64,000 bases of DNA from the NCBI RefSeq assembly GCF_017877355.1, contig NZ_JAGIPR010000003.1:186001-250000 (forward strand), written 5' to 3'. The position numbers were made by a program, and so were the translations under genes. Below, piece by piece: positions 52,017 through 60,812 of this stretch. The DNA comes from Chryseobacterium jejuense (GTDB taxonomy: Bacteria; Bacteroidota; Bacteroidia; Flavobacteriales; Weeksellaceae). The notes beneath the pieces were generated by a model. It was not told where the DNA came from. It saw only the letters and a program-made list of their open reading frames with translations, and made no database searches. Within the stretch, counting starts at the first letter, position 1; each line of letters starts with the position of its first letter.

Positions 52017-53135
52017 ATGAATTGGGAGAACATCGCCGGACAGGAAAATCTGAAAAAACTTCTTAGAGAAAGCATTGCTGAAAACAGAGTGAGCCATGCC
52101 CAGCTTTTCGTGGGAAAGGAAGGTTACGGAACATTACCCATGGTGTTGGCATATGCAAAGGAGATTTTAAGTCAGGAAAATGAGCATGCTGCTTCAAAAG
52201 TAGAACATCTTAACCACTTAGATCTGCACTTCAGTTTTCCCGTATTTACAGATAATAGAAACTCTTTAAGTAAGAATAAATTTGAAGAATTCAGGGAAAT
52301 GATTCAGGCTTCTCCGTACGCAAGCTATGATGATTGGACTGCTTTTTTAGAATCAGAAAATAAACAGCTTTTTATTTCTGCAGACGAAGTTGATGATCAG
52401 AACCAGAAGTTTTCTTTAAAAAGTTTTGAAGGTGGAACCAAAATTCTGATTGTTTGGAGAGCTGATAAAATGAATATAGCCGCTTCCAACAAATTTTTGA
52501 AATTTCTTGAAGAACCACCAGCTAAAACCATCATTCTCCTTACAGCAGAAAGTACCAACGATATTTTACCAACAATACTTTCCCGTACTCAGGTTGTAGA
52601 AATTCCAAGGGTTCATGATGAAGATATTGAAAGGTATTTAAAAAAGAATTTCTCGATTTCTGAAGAAAAAGTAAGAGAAATTGTTCATGAAGCACAAGGA
52701 AACCTTAATGTTGCTGTCAAACTTCTGAACTCAGGGGACAAAAGCAATGAATTTGAAAAACTTTTTGTGCAATGGGTTCGCGATGCCTTTATGGTAAAGA
52801 AGAAACCGGAATATCTTAGAAGTATCATCTCCTGGGCAAGAGAAATTGCAGGTTGGAACAGAGAAAAACAGAAGAACTTTTTAAATTACTGTTCTGAGAT
52901 TTTCAGGTTGGCACTTCTTCAGAATTATCAGTCGGAAAATCTGGTGTATAAAAAGATTGATGCCAATGGTTTCAACTGGGCAGGCTTTTCAAAGTTTATC
53001 AGTGGAGCCAATATTGAAAGTATTCTGGAAGAGATTAGTACAGCAGATCTGCACCTTACCAGAAACGGGAATCCTAAAATCGTCTGGACAGACCTTGGGA
53101 TAAAATTATCAAGATATATTCATAAAAGTACATAA
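52017..53135 (+). CDS. holB: DNA polymerase III subunit delta'
   Basis: The 372-residue protein begins MNWENIAGQENLKKLLRESI and has HAQLFVGKEGYGTLPMVLAYA, where the Walker A position lacks GKT, as expected for the non-hydrolysing clamp-loader subunit. The AAA+ parts ILIVWRADKMNIAASNKFLKFLEEPPAKTIILL (partly quoted: NKFLKFLEEPPAKTIILL) and ILPTILSRTQVV (sensor 1, SRC-like) are clear. It loads the beta clamp together with DnaX and delta. The sequence DLHFSFPVF supports Bacteroidota delta'. Confidence 0.92.
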   Translation: MNWENIAGQENLKKLLRESIAENRVSHAQLFVGKEGYGTLPMVLAYAKEILSQENEHAASKVEHLNHLDLHFSFPVFTDNRNSLSKNKFEEFREMIQASPYASYDDWTAFLESENKQLFISADEVDDQNQKFSLKSFEGGTKILIVWRADKMNIAASNKFLKFLEEPPAKTIILLTAESTNDILPTILSRTQVVEIPRVHDEDIERYLKKNFSISEEKVREIVHEAQGNLNVAVKLLNSGDKSNEFEKLFVQWVRDAFMVKKKPEYLRSIISWAREIAGWNREKQKNFLNYCSEIFRLALLQNYQSENLVYKKIDANGFNWAGFSKFISGANIESILEEISTADLHLTRNGNPKIVWTDLGIKLSRYIHKST

Positions 53136-53170
53136 AATAAAACTCTGGAAATCATCCAGAGTTTTATTTT
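53134..53170. terminator. Bidirectional terminator, 15-bp perfect stem
   Basis: AAAATAAAACTCTGG and its complement enclose a 7-nt loop. The element separates holB from the converging Cys-rich gene. Confidence 0.92.
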
Positions 53171-53186
53171 TTAGCTGTATTGTGAT

Positions 53187-53414
53187 TTAAGCAGCCTTCT
53201 TTTCTTTTGTCGTCTTTTTATCTTTCGGAGTGTTTTCTGCTGTTTTCACCTTTGCATCGCACCCTTTGTGATGAGCATCTGAGCATGCTTTTTTATCCTT
53301 TACAGAACATTCTTTTTTATCTTTTCCAGCACAGCAGCCAGCTTCTTTAGGTTTTTCCTGAGCATAGCTGAAAGTAAATAAACCGATGGCAAGAATGGAG
53401 ATGAGTTTTTTCAT
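53187..53414 (-). CDS. Small secreted Cys/Lys-rich protein
   Basis: The 75-residue product has a signal peptide MKKLISILAIGLFTFSYAQ. The mature 56 residues carry six cysteines and two His in GCCAGKDKKECSVKDKKAC and SDAHHKGCD, followed by a Lys-rich tail KDKKTTKEKKAA. The spacing suggests metal binding in the periplasm or disulfide formation, but no named family is recognised. It is flanked by a bidirectional terminator and a separate upstream gene, so it is transcribed alone. Confidence 0.65.
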   Translation of the reverse strand: MKKLISILAIGLFTFSYAQEKPKEAGCCAGKDKKECSVKDKKACSDAHHKGCDAKVKTAENTPKDKKTTKEKKAA

Positions 53415-53459
53415 GATCTAAAATTTTTAAGGACTAAATGTAATACTTTTTCGCTTATC

Positions 53460-54569
53460 CTATAAATTTTTTAATGATGTCTGGAATTCCTGGAGTTCCT
53501 GTTCCATAAATTCAGGATTGCTGAGCTGTTTTCGCATTGATTTAATATTACCGATGGTACTTTCAAGAGCAATTCTGAACCATGGGAATTCCTGACTTAA
53601 AGAAGTAAGCTTTGCCAAAGCTCTCATAGGATTTTCAGTTTGTGATAACTGTACAGCATGTTCATATCTGAAAACAGGGCAGTAGTAGTATTCTTCAGCA
53701 ACATAGTCCCATGTATCATTATCAGCTTCCGTATTTATCAAATAGAGCATAGCGAAAATAGAAGAATCTGTATAGCCTTCAGAGAATTTGAAACAATCAA
53801 AAACAGATTCCGTATCATTCTTTTGAATCTTTTTATCTAATACTTCATGAAACAACTGATGAGAAAGCTCTTTTTCAGAATGATTTCCTATGATATGGAG
53901 AACTGTTGCATATTCTACTTTTACTGTATCATCTTCTGGATAATTATGATAGGCTGTTTCAATATATTCCTTTGCTGTAGGATTATCCAGCAATACGCGG
54001 TGAAGCTTTGAAACAGAAACCAGTTCTTCCTTAGCGAAATGCCTTTTGTCTGACATATTTTTTTCAAAATATTGAAGTGCCTTTTTAGGATAACGGTCTT
54101 TTACAAACCTTTCAATCACTTGCCAGTCTTCAAGTTTTTTAAGCTGAGACTGATCCCAGAAACGATAGAACAATGACATGCGATCCCATTTTGACTGAAT
54201 GCCTGTCCATTCTCTAAAAAGATCTCTATGAGTCTGTTGGGCGTTTGGGATAATATCTTTGATTTCAATGTCAATATTAAGTCCCGGATCAGAATGAAAT
54301 CTTCTGAGGGCTTCAATAATTTCAAGATCGAAACGATTACCCTCTTCATCGAGGGATGGAGCAGCTGTTTCTTCTACTGTAATAGGAGTCTCTTCCTCTA
54401 ATGTAATATTTGTTGCTTCAGTTATCCGGGTAATAGTCTCTTCTAATGGAACGGATATCTCTTCATTAATTGGAGTGTTGGTTTCTTCAACCACAGACTC
54501 ACTTTTAATAGTTACTTCATTTGTCTGTTTTTTTTTCTTTCTCTTAAAAAGGAAATCAAATAGGCCCAT
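53460..54569 (-). CDS. TPR-like helical protein, unknown function
   Basis: The 369-residue protein starts MGLFDFLFKRKKKKQTNEV, a basic patch, then a Glu/Thr-rich low-complexity linker (residues 20-75: EETNTPINEEISVPLEETI). Residues 90-369 are alpha-helical with TPR/HEAT-like repeats such as YPKKALQYFEKNMSDK, ETAYHNYPEDDTVKVEYATV and HEVLDKKIQKN. No catalytic motif is evident and there is no signal peptide. It may be a cytosolic scaffold. Neighbours give no clue. Confidence 0.6.
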   Translation of the reverse strand: MGLFDFLFKRKKKKQTNEVTIKSESVVEETNTPINEEISVPLEETITRITEATNITLEEETPITVEETAAPSLDEEGNRFDLEIIEALRRFHSDPGLNIDIEIKDIIPNAQQTHRDLFREWTGIQSKWDRMSLFYRFWDQSQLKKLEDWQVIERFVKDRYPKKALQYFEKNMSDKRHFAKEELVSVSKLHRVLLDNPTAKEYIETAYHNYPEDDTVKVEYATVLHIIGNHSEKELSHQLFHEVLDKKIQKNDTESVFDCFKFSEGYTDSSIFAMLYLINTEADNDTWDYVAEEYYYCPVFRYEHAVQLSQTENPMRALAKLTSLSQEFPWFRIALESTIGNIKSMRKQLSNPEFMEQELQEFQTSLKNL

Positions 54570-54610
54570 ACATTTAGTTTTTTGTAAATATAAATTAAAT
54601 CTACATTAAA

Positions 54611-54634
54611 AAAATCAATCAATCGTTTGATTTT
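54611..54634. promoter_or_regulatory. Candidate TetR operator
   Basis: AAAATCAA (54611-54618) and TTGATTTT (54627-54634) form a perfect 8-bp inverted repeat with an 8-bp spacer. It overlaps the -33 TTTG of the efflux operon promoter, so a bound TetR dimer would block transcription. Confidence 0.65.
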
Positions 54635-54656
54635 ATGAAAAACTTATGTAAATTTG
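54626..54656 (+). promoter_or_regulatory. Promoter of tetR-tolC-emrA-emrB operon
   Basis: TTTG (54626-54629), exactly 19 bp and TAAATTTG (54649-54656), the full Bacteroidota consensus. The tetR ATG is 23 nt downstream. Confidence 0.8.
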
Positions 54657-54679
54657 CCCCCTGAAAAAAACGAAGTGAT

Positions 54680-55306
54680 ATGATTTCAAAAGAAGAAAAT
54701 ATATTATTTGCTGCTGAAAAGCTCTTTGCTGAAAAGGGTTTCGATGGAACTTCAACCCGTGAAATCTCCAAAGCAGCAAATGTGAATATCTCTATGATCT
54801 CCTACTATTTTGGATCGAAAGAAAAGCTTTATGAGAAATTGGTTGAATACAGAATGAATGAAGGACAGTTTTTCTCAAGGGATATTGTAGAAAGAACAGA
54901 CCTTAATGATTGGCAGAAGATTGAAAAAATAATAGATCAGTTTTCTAACAGAATAAGAACTCAGAAATGCTTTTACAGGATTATGCAGCGGGAACAGCTT
55001 CATACCAGTAATCCGCAGATCATTGAGTTTTTGAAAGAAACCAAAATGGCATTCCTCACCATGTACTCCCGAATACTGGAAAGCGGCCTGAAGAGTGGCA
55101 TTTTTACAAAGAATCCTCCTATTTATTTGTTTCATTCCACCATAAGCGGAACCCTATTTTATGCATTCAATGCCAAGGAAATGTATAAGGAATTCCTTAA
55201 TGATACAGATGATGAGGATGTTTTTGAGAAAAAATTTTATACAGAACTTAATATACACATAAAACATTTACTAAAAGACCTTTTAGGTTATGAAGAGAAT
55301 AAATAA
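54680..55306 (+). CDS. TetR/AcrR-family transcriptional regulator
   Basis: The 208-residue protein has an N-terminal helix-turn-helix: ILFAAEKLFAEKGFDGTSTR, ISKAANVNISMISYYFGSKEKLYEKLVEYR (quoted in part), the standard TetR DNA-binding domain. The C-terminal ligand domain is helical. It sits first in the efflux operon and its coding end overlaps the tolC start by 17 bases. The inverted repeat over its own promoter indicates autorepression, relieved by a drug or toxic ligand. Confidence 0.92.
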   Translation: MISKEENILFAAEKLFAEKGFDGTSTREISKAANVNISMISYYFGSKEKLYEKLVEYRMNEGQFFSRDIVERTDLNDWQKIEKIIDQFSNRIRTQKCFYRIMQREQLHTSNPQIIEFLKETKMAFLTMYSRILESGLKSGIFTKNPPIYLFHSTISGTLFYAFNAKEMYKEFLNDTDDEDVFEKKFYTELNIHIKHLLKDLLGYEENK

Positions 55307-56606
55307 CTCAGTGATTGCATTATCACTATTCGTAGGAATAGCAAATGCAAATGCTCAGGAGAAAAAGACCCTTTCTCTTGACGAAGCTGTGCAGCTGGGA
55401 ATCCAGAACAGCAAGAATCTCAAGATCGATGCAGCCAAGATCGAGGAGGCTACCGCTGATCTTTTGGAAGCTAAAAACAGACAGCTTCCGGAATTGAAGA
55501 TTTCAGGAAGCTATATGTATCTTCCGATGAAGCCGAATGTTGACATTAAACTTGGTGGTACTTCAGCAGCAGGAGGAGGTCCGGAAATTCATCAGGTAGT
55601 GTATGGTTCCGCTAACCTTAGTGTACCTATTTACAGTGGCGGAAGAATTAAATACGGAATTCAGTCGGCAAAATATCTGGTTGAAGCATCAAAATTAAGT
55701 ACTGAAAATGACAAAACTGCCATTGCTTATAATGTTGCTCAGGCTTATAATAACCTGTTTAAAGCCAATCAGTCCATCAAGGTTTTTGAAGAAAATCTTG
55801 TCGCTTCTCAAAAAAGAGACGAAACTTTCCTTAAAATGGAAAATAATGGATTAATTGCCAGAAATGATAGGTTAAAAGCTAATCTTCAGACTTCTAATAT
55901 CGAACTTCAACTGCTTGAAGCTAAAAACAATTATAATATTGCCAACATCAATATGGACTTGTTATTAGGACTTCCTGAGACTACAGAACTAGAAATAGAC
56001 CAGAACTATATTGAAGAAGGTTCAGAAGTAAAACCGGTTGATTTTTATGTAAATGAAGCCAGAGAAAACCGTAAAGATCTTCAGGCTTTGGTTCAGCAGA
56101 GAAAAGCAGCGGAATTGGGAACAAAGGCTGCTAAAGCAGAAAACCTTCCTTCAATAGCATTCACTGGAGGATATGTAGCAGCAGATATTCCTAAGTTTCT
56201 TACCGTATATAATGCGATTAATGTAGGAGTAGGAATTTCTTATAATCTATCCAATATCTGGAAAGAAAATTCATCATTAAGACAGTCTCAGGCGAGAGAA
56301 AAGCAGTTGGCTGCTACGGATGAATTACTGAATGATAACATTAAGCTTGATGTGAACAGAGAATATCAGAATACCGACTTTTCTAAAAAAAGAATTGTTG
56401 TTTTCGAAAAATCTGCTGAACAGGCTAATGAAAACTACAGAATTACAAAAAATAAATATGACAACGGTCTTGCTACCATGACGGAATTATTGGATGCAGA
56501 CGCTGCTCAGATTGCCGCTAACGTTGGCGTAATCAATGCAAAGGCAGACGCTGCTTTAGCATACAGAAAACTATTACAAACAACAGGAACTTTAACAATT
56601 AAATAA
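55290..56606 (+). CDS. TolC-family outer membrane efflux protein
   Basis: The 438-residue protein has a signal peptide (MKRINNSVIALSLFVGIANANAQ) and two TolC repeats: LSLDEAVQLGIQNSKNLKI and the second with NVGVGISYNLSNIWKENSSL. Long coiled helices such as EATADLLEAKNRQLPELKI and TKNKYDNGLATMTELLDADA build the periplasmic tunnel. It forms the outer channel of the tripartite pump whose adaptor and permease genes follow. Its start lies inside the end of the tetR gene. Confidence 0.92.
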   Translation: MKRINNSVIALSLFVGIANANAQEKKTLSLDEAVQLGIQNSKNLKIDAAKIEEATADLLEAKNRQLPELKISGSYMYLPMKPNVDIKLGGTSAAGGGPEIHQVVYGSANLSVPIYSGGRIKYGIQSAKYLVEASKLSTENDKTAIAYNVAQAYNNLFKANQSIKVFEENLVASQKRDETFLKMENNGLIARNDRLKANLQTSNIELQLLEAKNNYNIANINMDLLLGLPETTELEIDQNYIEEGSEVKPVDFYVNEARENRKDLQALVQQRKAAELGTKAAKAENLPSIAFTGGYVAADIPKFLTVYNAINVGVGISYNLSNIWKENSSLRQSQAREKQLAATDELLNDNIKLDVNREYQNTDFSKKRIVVFEKSAEQANENYRITKNKYDNGLATMTELLDADAAQIAANVGVINAKADAALAYRKLLQTTGTLTIK

Positions 56607-56622
56607 TCAGATCGAAACCAAA

Positions 56623-57726
56623 ATGGAAAATAATAATACACAGGCAGTTGAAACTAAAAAGAAAAAAAGTTTAGTTTTTCCTATCATTTTAGCAGCCGTA
56701 ATAATCGGAGGTGGTATTTACGGTTACAGAGCATATAGCTACGGACAGTATCATGAAGAGACAGACGATGCTCAGATTGCTTCCAATATGGCACCGGTAA
56801 TTTCTAAAATCTCAGGATATGTAGCTGAGGTAAAAGTAAAGGATAACCAGTTTGTAAAGAAAGGGGATACCCTTGTGATTTTAGACAACAGAGATCAGAA
56901 AATGGCTCTTGAACAATCACAGGCAGCTTTAACAACAGCAAAAAGTAATATTTCTACTGCAGAAGCTACCACTACCGCTACTTCTAAGAATATCAACAGC
57001 TCTGAAGCCGCTGTAGCAACTGCTAATGCACAGATTGAAGCAGCAAAAGTAAACGTTTGGAAGACTTCTCAGGACTTAAAAAGATACGCGAATCTTGTAA
57101 AAGATCACTCTATTACAGAGCAGCAATATGAGCAGGCTTTAGCAGCAAAACAATCTGCTGATAAACAATTTCAGGTATTGGTAGAGCAAAGAAACCAAAT
57201 TGCTCAGCAGACTACAATTGCTTCATCTCAGACGGCAGCAAGCTCTCAGCAGATCAGTGTTGCGAATTCCGTAGCAAAACAAAGAGAAGTGGATGTAGAA
57301 AATGCTAAATTAAATTTATCATACACTGTAATTCTTGCTCCGGAAGACGGATACGTTGGAAAAGTATCTACTCAGGCAGGTCAGTATCTTCAGGCAGGAG
57401 CTCAGTTATTTGCTTTGGTTAAAAATGACCAGAAATGGGTAGTGGCGAATTTTAAAGAAACGCAGGTAGATAAAATGGTAGAAGGGCAGAAGGTAAAAGT
57501 TGAGATTGATGCTTTCCCTGATAAGGAATTTGATGGAGTAGTAAGTTCATTCTCACCTGCTACTGGTGCTACTTTCTCTATTCTTCCTCCGGATAACGCA
57601 AGTGGAAACTTCGTAAAAGTAGTTCAGAGACTTCCTGTAAAAATTGATTTTGTAAATCTTGATAAGAATATTGCAAAAAGATTAAGAACAGGGATGAATG
57701 TGAAGGCTGAGGTTTCATTGAAATAA
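56623..57726 (+). CDS. emrA: HlyD/EmrA-family periplasmic adaptor
   Basis: The 367-residue protein has one membrane anchor (about residues 16-36, SLVFPIILAAVIIGGGIYGY), then ETDDAQIASNMAPVISKISG, the lipoyl-type half KVKDNQFVKKGDTLVILD, a coiled-coil hairpin (residues about 85-200) and YTVILAPEDGYVGKVSTQAG, the second half-motif. This is the membrane-fusion protein linking the MFS permease to the TolC-like channel. It follows tolC by 16 bases. Confidence 0.92.
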   Translation: MENNNTQAVETKKKKSLVFPIILAAVIIGGGIYGYRAYSYGQYHEETDDAQIASNMAPVISKISGYVAEVKVKDNQFVKKGDTLVILDNRDQKMALEQSQAALTTAKSNISTAEATTTATSKNINSSEAAVATANAQIEAAKVNVWKTSQDLKRYANLVKDHSITEQQYEQALAAKQSADKQFQVLVEQRNQIAQQTTIASSQTAASSQQISVANSVAKQREVDVENAKLNLSYTVILAPEDGYVGKVSTQAGQYLQAGAQLFALVKNDQKWVVANFKETQVDKMVEGQKVKVEIDAFPDKEFDGVVSSFSPATGATFSILPPDNASGNFVKVVQRLPVKIDFVNLDKNIAKRLRTGMNVKAEVSLK

Positions 57727-57869
57727 CACTTAAAATTGTTAAAAGTCAATAAAAATTACAGTTAATAGTGAATTCATTTGGTGGTCAATACAAGAGAGGC
57801 TGCTTTACAATTCATGATTCACTTTCTAAGCAAAATTGATCATTGATTTTTTAACATCGTAAAAAACTT

Positions 57870-59447
57870 ATGCAAGATTCATTAGTAGAATATGGAGCCC
57901 GAAGAGTGATTATTACAATCACAGCAATTCTTTGTGCTCTGCTTGAGATTGTGGACTCCACGATTGTGAATGTTGCCCTTAATGAAATGAAGGGGAACCT
58001 GGGAGCTACACTTTCAGAAGTGGGATGGGTGATTACTGCCTATGCCATCGGAAACGTAATTATCGTACCGATGACCAGCTGGCTTTCTCAGCAGTTCGGG
58101 CGTAGAAATTACTTTGCAGCTTCCATTATCATATTTACCATATTTTCATTTCTCTGCGGAAATGCAACGAATATCTGGGAACTGGTATTTTTCAGACTGA
58201 TGCAGGGAATTGGTGGAGGAGCCCTTCTGGTAACATCACAGACAATCATCACGGAGTCTTACCCTATTGAAAAAAGAAGTATGGCCCAGGCTATCTATGG
58301 ATTAGGGGTAATTATTGGTCCAACATTAGGCCCACCATTAGGAGGATATATTGTTGATAATTTCAGCTGGCCCTATATTTTCTATATTAACATTCCCATC
58401 GGGATTGCAGCGACTTTAATGACACTTCAGTTTGTAAAAAGTCCAAAATATGCCGAAAAACGTAAAGTTTCAGATGTAGACTGGATAGGAATTGCATTGT
58501 TAGCGGTTACCGTAGGTTCTTTGCAGTTTATTCTGGAGAGAGGTCATGAAGAAGACTGGTTTGCAAGCGGAATGATTGTAGCGTTTACTGTAGCGGCAAT
58601 TTTAGGATTTATACTATTCCTTTGGAGAGAACTTACCTTTAAATATCCAATCGTAGAACTTAGGGTTTTAAAAAATGGAAACTTAAGGATAGGAACGGCA
58701 ATGTCTTTTGTACTTGGATTCGGACTCTATGGGTCTACATTTATAGTTCCCCTTTATACACAGAGTATTTTGGGATGGACGGCTCTTCAGTCAGGAGCTT
58801 TGATGATTCCGGCAGCATTAACGACAGCATTTATGATGCCTATTATTGGTAGATTATTAGCAAAAGGAGCAAAACAACAGATATTGGTATCTCTGGGACT
58901 ATTTATCTTCTTTATTTATAGCTTCTGGGGTTACAAAATTCTGACTCCTGATACAAGCAAAGATGCATTCTTCTGGATGTTGATTGTGAGAGGAGCCGGA
59001 TTAGGATTATTGTTTATTCCAATTACATCTTTGTCTTTAAGTACGCTGAAAGGCCAGGAAATTGGTCAGGGTGCTGCCTTTACAGGAATGATGAGACAGT
59101 TGGGCGGATCTTTTGGGATTGCTGCCATTACAACTTTCATTGCCAATGCAGGTCAGACCTACAGGAATAATCTGATTTCCCATCTAGATGTAAACAGTTT
59201 TGATGTTCAGCAAAGACTGGCATCATTGAAGGCTAGCTTCATCGCAAAAGGAATGACTCCTGATGCTGCCATGAATGCCGCCTATAAAATGCTTGACCTA
59301 TCTGTCACCAAACAGGCAACAGTATTGTCCTATATGGATGTATTTCTTTATCTCGGTGTAATATTTTTAATATGTATTCCGTTTATCTTATTTATAAAAG
59401 AAAGAAAGAGTAAAGAAAAGATAGATTTGAGTGAAGCCATGCACTAA
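57870..59447 (+). CDS. emrB: EmrB/QacA-type MFS drug exporter (DHA2)
   Basis: The 525-residue protein has 14 helices. Motifs include LLEIVDSTIVNVALNEM (motif D1), WLSQQFGRRNYF (motif A) and GLGVIIGPTLGPPLGGYI (motif C, antiporter). DHA2 pumps exchange drugs, dyes or fatty acids for protons and pair with EmrA and TolC for direct export across both membranes. It is the last gene of the operon, 143 bases after emrA and followed by a terminator. Substrates are unknown. Confidence 0.93.
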   Translation: MQDSLVEYGARRVIITITAILCALLEIVDSTIVNVALNEMKGNLGATLSEVGWVITAYAIGNVIIVPMTSWLSQQFGRRNYFAASIIIFTIFSFLCGNATNIWELVFFRLMQGIGGGALLVTSQTIITESYPIEKRSMAQAIYGLGVIIGPTLGPPLGGYIVDNFSWPYIFYINIPIGIAATLMTLQFVKSPKYAEKRKVSDVDWIGIALLAVTVGSLQFILERGHEEDWFASGMIVAFTVAAILGFILFLWRELTFKYPIVELRVLKNGNLRIGTAMSFVLGFGLYGSTFIVPLYTQSILGWTALQSGALMIPAALTTAFMMPIIGRLLAKGAKQQILVSLGLFIFFIYSFWGYKILTPDTSKDAFFWMLIVRGAGLGLLFIPITSLSLSTLKGQEIGQGAAFTGMMRQLGGSFGIAAITTFIANAGQTYRNNLISHLDVNSFDVQQRLASLKASFIAKGMTPDAAMNAAYKMLDLSVTKQATVLSYMDVFLYLGVIFLICIPFILFIKERKSKEKIDLSEAMH

Positions 59448-59456
59448 ATTTTAATT

Positions 59457-59486
59457 AAAACCTTCGGATTTTCCGGAGGTTTTTTT
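59457..59486 (+). terminator. Terminator of efflux operon
   Basis: AAAACCTTCGGA and TCCGGAGGTTTT pair (12 bp, one wobble) around TTT and run into seven T. The region from here to 59923 holds a CTTCC-rich repeat fragment and two tiny ORFs (59632-59707), but no gene I can support. Confidence 0.88.
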
Positions 59487-59923
59487 GTGTAAGAGAGAGT
59501 GTCTTTTTTTCGTTTCAATAATTTCATCCTTCCAGTCTCCTGCTTCCTATTTTTAAGTTCATCATTATTTTTGTTAAAATAAAATCACTTATTGGAGAAT
59601 TTGTTTATTTTTTTTAGCTTTACATTACCAAATGAAAAAATATGAATACATTCCCTCACCTCAAGAATTCCTCTTCAGGAGGTAAAATCCGGAGTACTAT
59701 TTCCTGATGTATACTAATCTGTTTTCTCACATCTTTATGAAGGTTTGATGTCTTTTACAATAGAGACAATGTTTTTTGCTTTTGAGAAGTTGAAGATGTG
59801 ATGAATTGGATATGATTCGTTGTGATATACTTTTAAGACGATGGTTTTATAATCATAAAATCTTTTTTAAACTATAATATATCCCATATTCACTGACTAA
59901 TAACCTTAAAACTTAACATATAT

Positions 59924-60520
59924 ATGAACCAGATACAATTGCCGGAAACTTTTATGGCATTATCAGATTTCAGGAAAAATGATGTTTACCATTCTGAAAT
60001 GGATCAGGACCAGATCATCTCAGACTTTTTTCCTGCAACTTTTACAGAATTAACCCAACGCCTTTCAGATATTACAGGAGCCTTTTATGGTGGATTATTG
60101 AAACAAGCAGGTAAGCTTTATGGGGAAGAAGCAGTGAATGAACTTTCCAAGTCCTTTATGTATGATCTTGGATCCCGAATGACTTTAAGAAATTTTGAAA
60201 CCAAATCTAATTTGCAGCCCGGAATTCCGGCAGTAGCAAAAATCTTGATAAGTGCAATTTTTACATCCAGTCCCGAATATAATTTTGATTTCAAAGAATT
60301 AAATGACCACAGAGTTGAACTACTGATTAAAGGAGTAGACCGTTACCACAAAATCACACAAAGTCTCCATATCGCAGGACTGCTGAAGTGGCCGGTTATA
60401 GAACCTTTTTTACAGGGAGTATGCGATACTATGGGGCTGGATGTTTTATTTGAAATAAAAGTTCTGAAACTTGATCCAGACAGCTCTTGTGTGTATGAGG
60501 TGATTGTGGTGAAGAAATAG
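59924..60520 (+). CDS. Conserved soluble protein, unknown function
   Basis: The 198-residue protein has no signal peptide or membrane segment. Recognisable stretches are ITGAFYGGLLKQAGKLYGEEAV, DLGSRMTLRNFETKSNL and ELLIKGVDRYHKITQSLHIAG. The alternation of helix and strand is that of a small globular enzyme or sensor, but no family is recognised. It is isolated, with over 400 non-coding bases before it and a tandem repeat directly after its stop. It could be a hydrolase of the ATC-hydrolase type; this is only a guess. Confidence 0.5.
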   Translation: MNQIQLPETFMALSDFRKNDVYHSEMDQDQIISDFFPATFTELTQRLSDITGAFYGGLLKQAGKLYGEEAVNELSKSFMYDLGSRMTLRNFETKSNLQPGIPAVAKILISAIFTSSPEYNFDFKELNDHRVELLIKGVDRYHKITQSLHIAGLLKWPVIEPFLQGVCDTMGLDVLFEIKVLKLDPDSSCVYEVIVVKK

Positions 60521-60527
60521 ATTTTGT

Positions 60528-60614
60528 ATAAAAGATAAAAGATAAAAGATAAAAGATAAAAGATAAAAGATAAAAGATAAAAGATAAAAGATAAAAGATA
60601 AAAGATAAAAGATA
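60528..60614. repeat. Tandem heptamer repeat, 12 x ATAAAAG
   Basis: Twelve perfect copies of ATAAAAG occupy 60528-60611, with a partial 13th ATA. The array starts 7 bases after the TAG of the 198-residue gene. The antisense translation reads as repeats of FYLLSFI, which makes a false ORF. Confidence 0.97.
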
Positions 60615-60658
60615 TTGTCATTAAATATCTATATATCCATAAGGATTTCAACATCAAT

Positions 60659-60722
60659 AGGAGCGGGCTTTAGCCCGCTCTCATTGTAAATCAACATTCA
60701 TCTGGCTTTAGCCAAAACCTAA
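60659..60722. repeat. GCGGGCTTTAGCCCGC palindrome and TGGCTTTAGCCA companion
   Basis: GAGCGGGCTTTAGCCCGCTC (60661-60680) is a 9-bp perfect palindrome with a TT centre. TCTGGCTTTAGCCAAAAC (about 60701-60718) shares the GGCTTTAGCC core. Both lie in the gap before the DoxD-DoxA gene, whose transcript may terminate at the first hairpin. Confidence 0.7.
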
Positions 60723-60812
60723 AATAAATCTGAAATTATCCATTCAGTTATACCTTCATAGATTTTCAACAGAAAAGAAATCCCGGCTAATCTTCGATTC
60801 ACTCTAATTCAT

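Noticed and set aside
60528..60614. CRISPR-like array
   Set aside because: The units are 7 bases and directly adjacent, without spacers.
60343..60657. Minus-strand ORF with FYLLSFI repeats (104 aa)
   Set aside because: It is an antisense reading of the ATAAAAG tandem array plus the end of the 59924-60520 gene.
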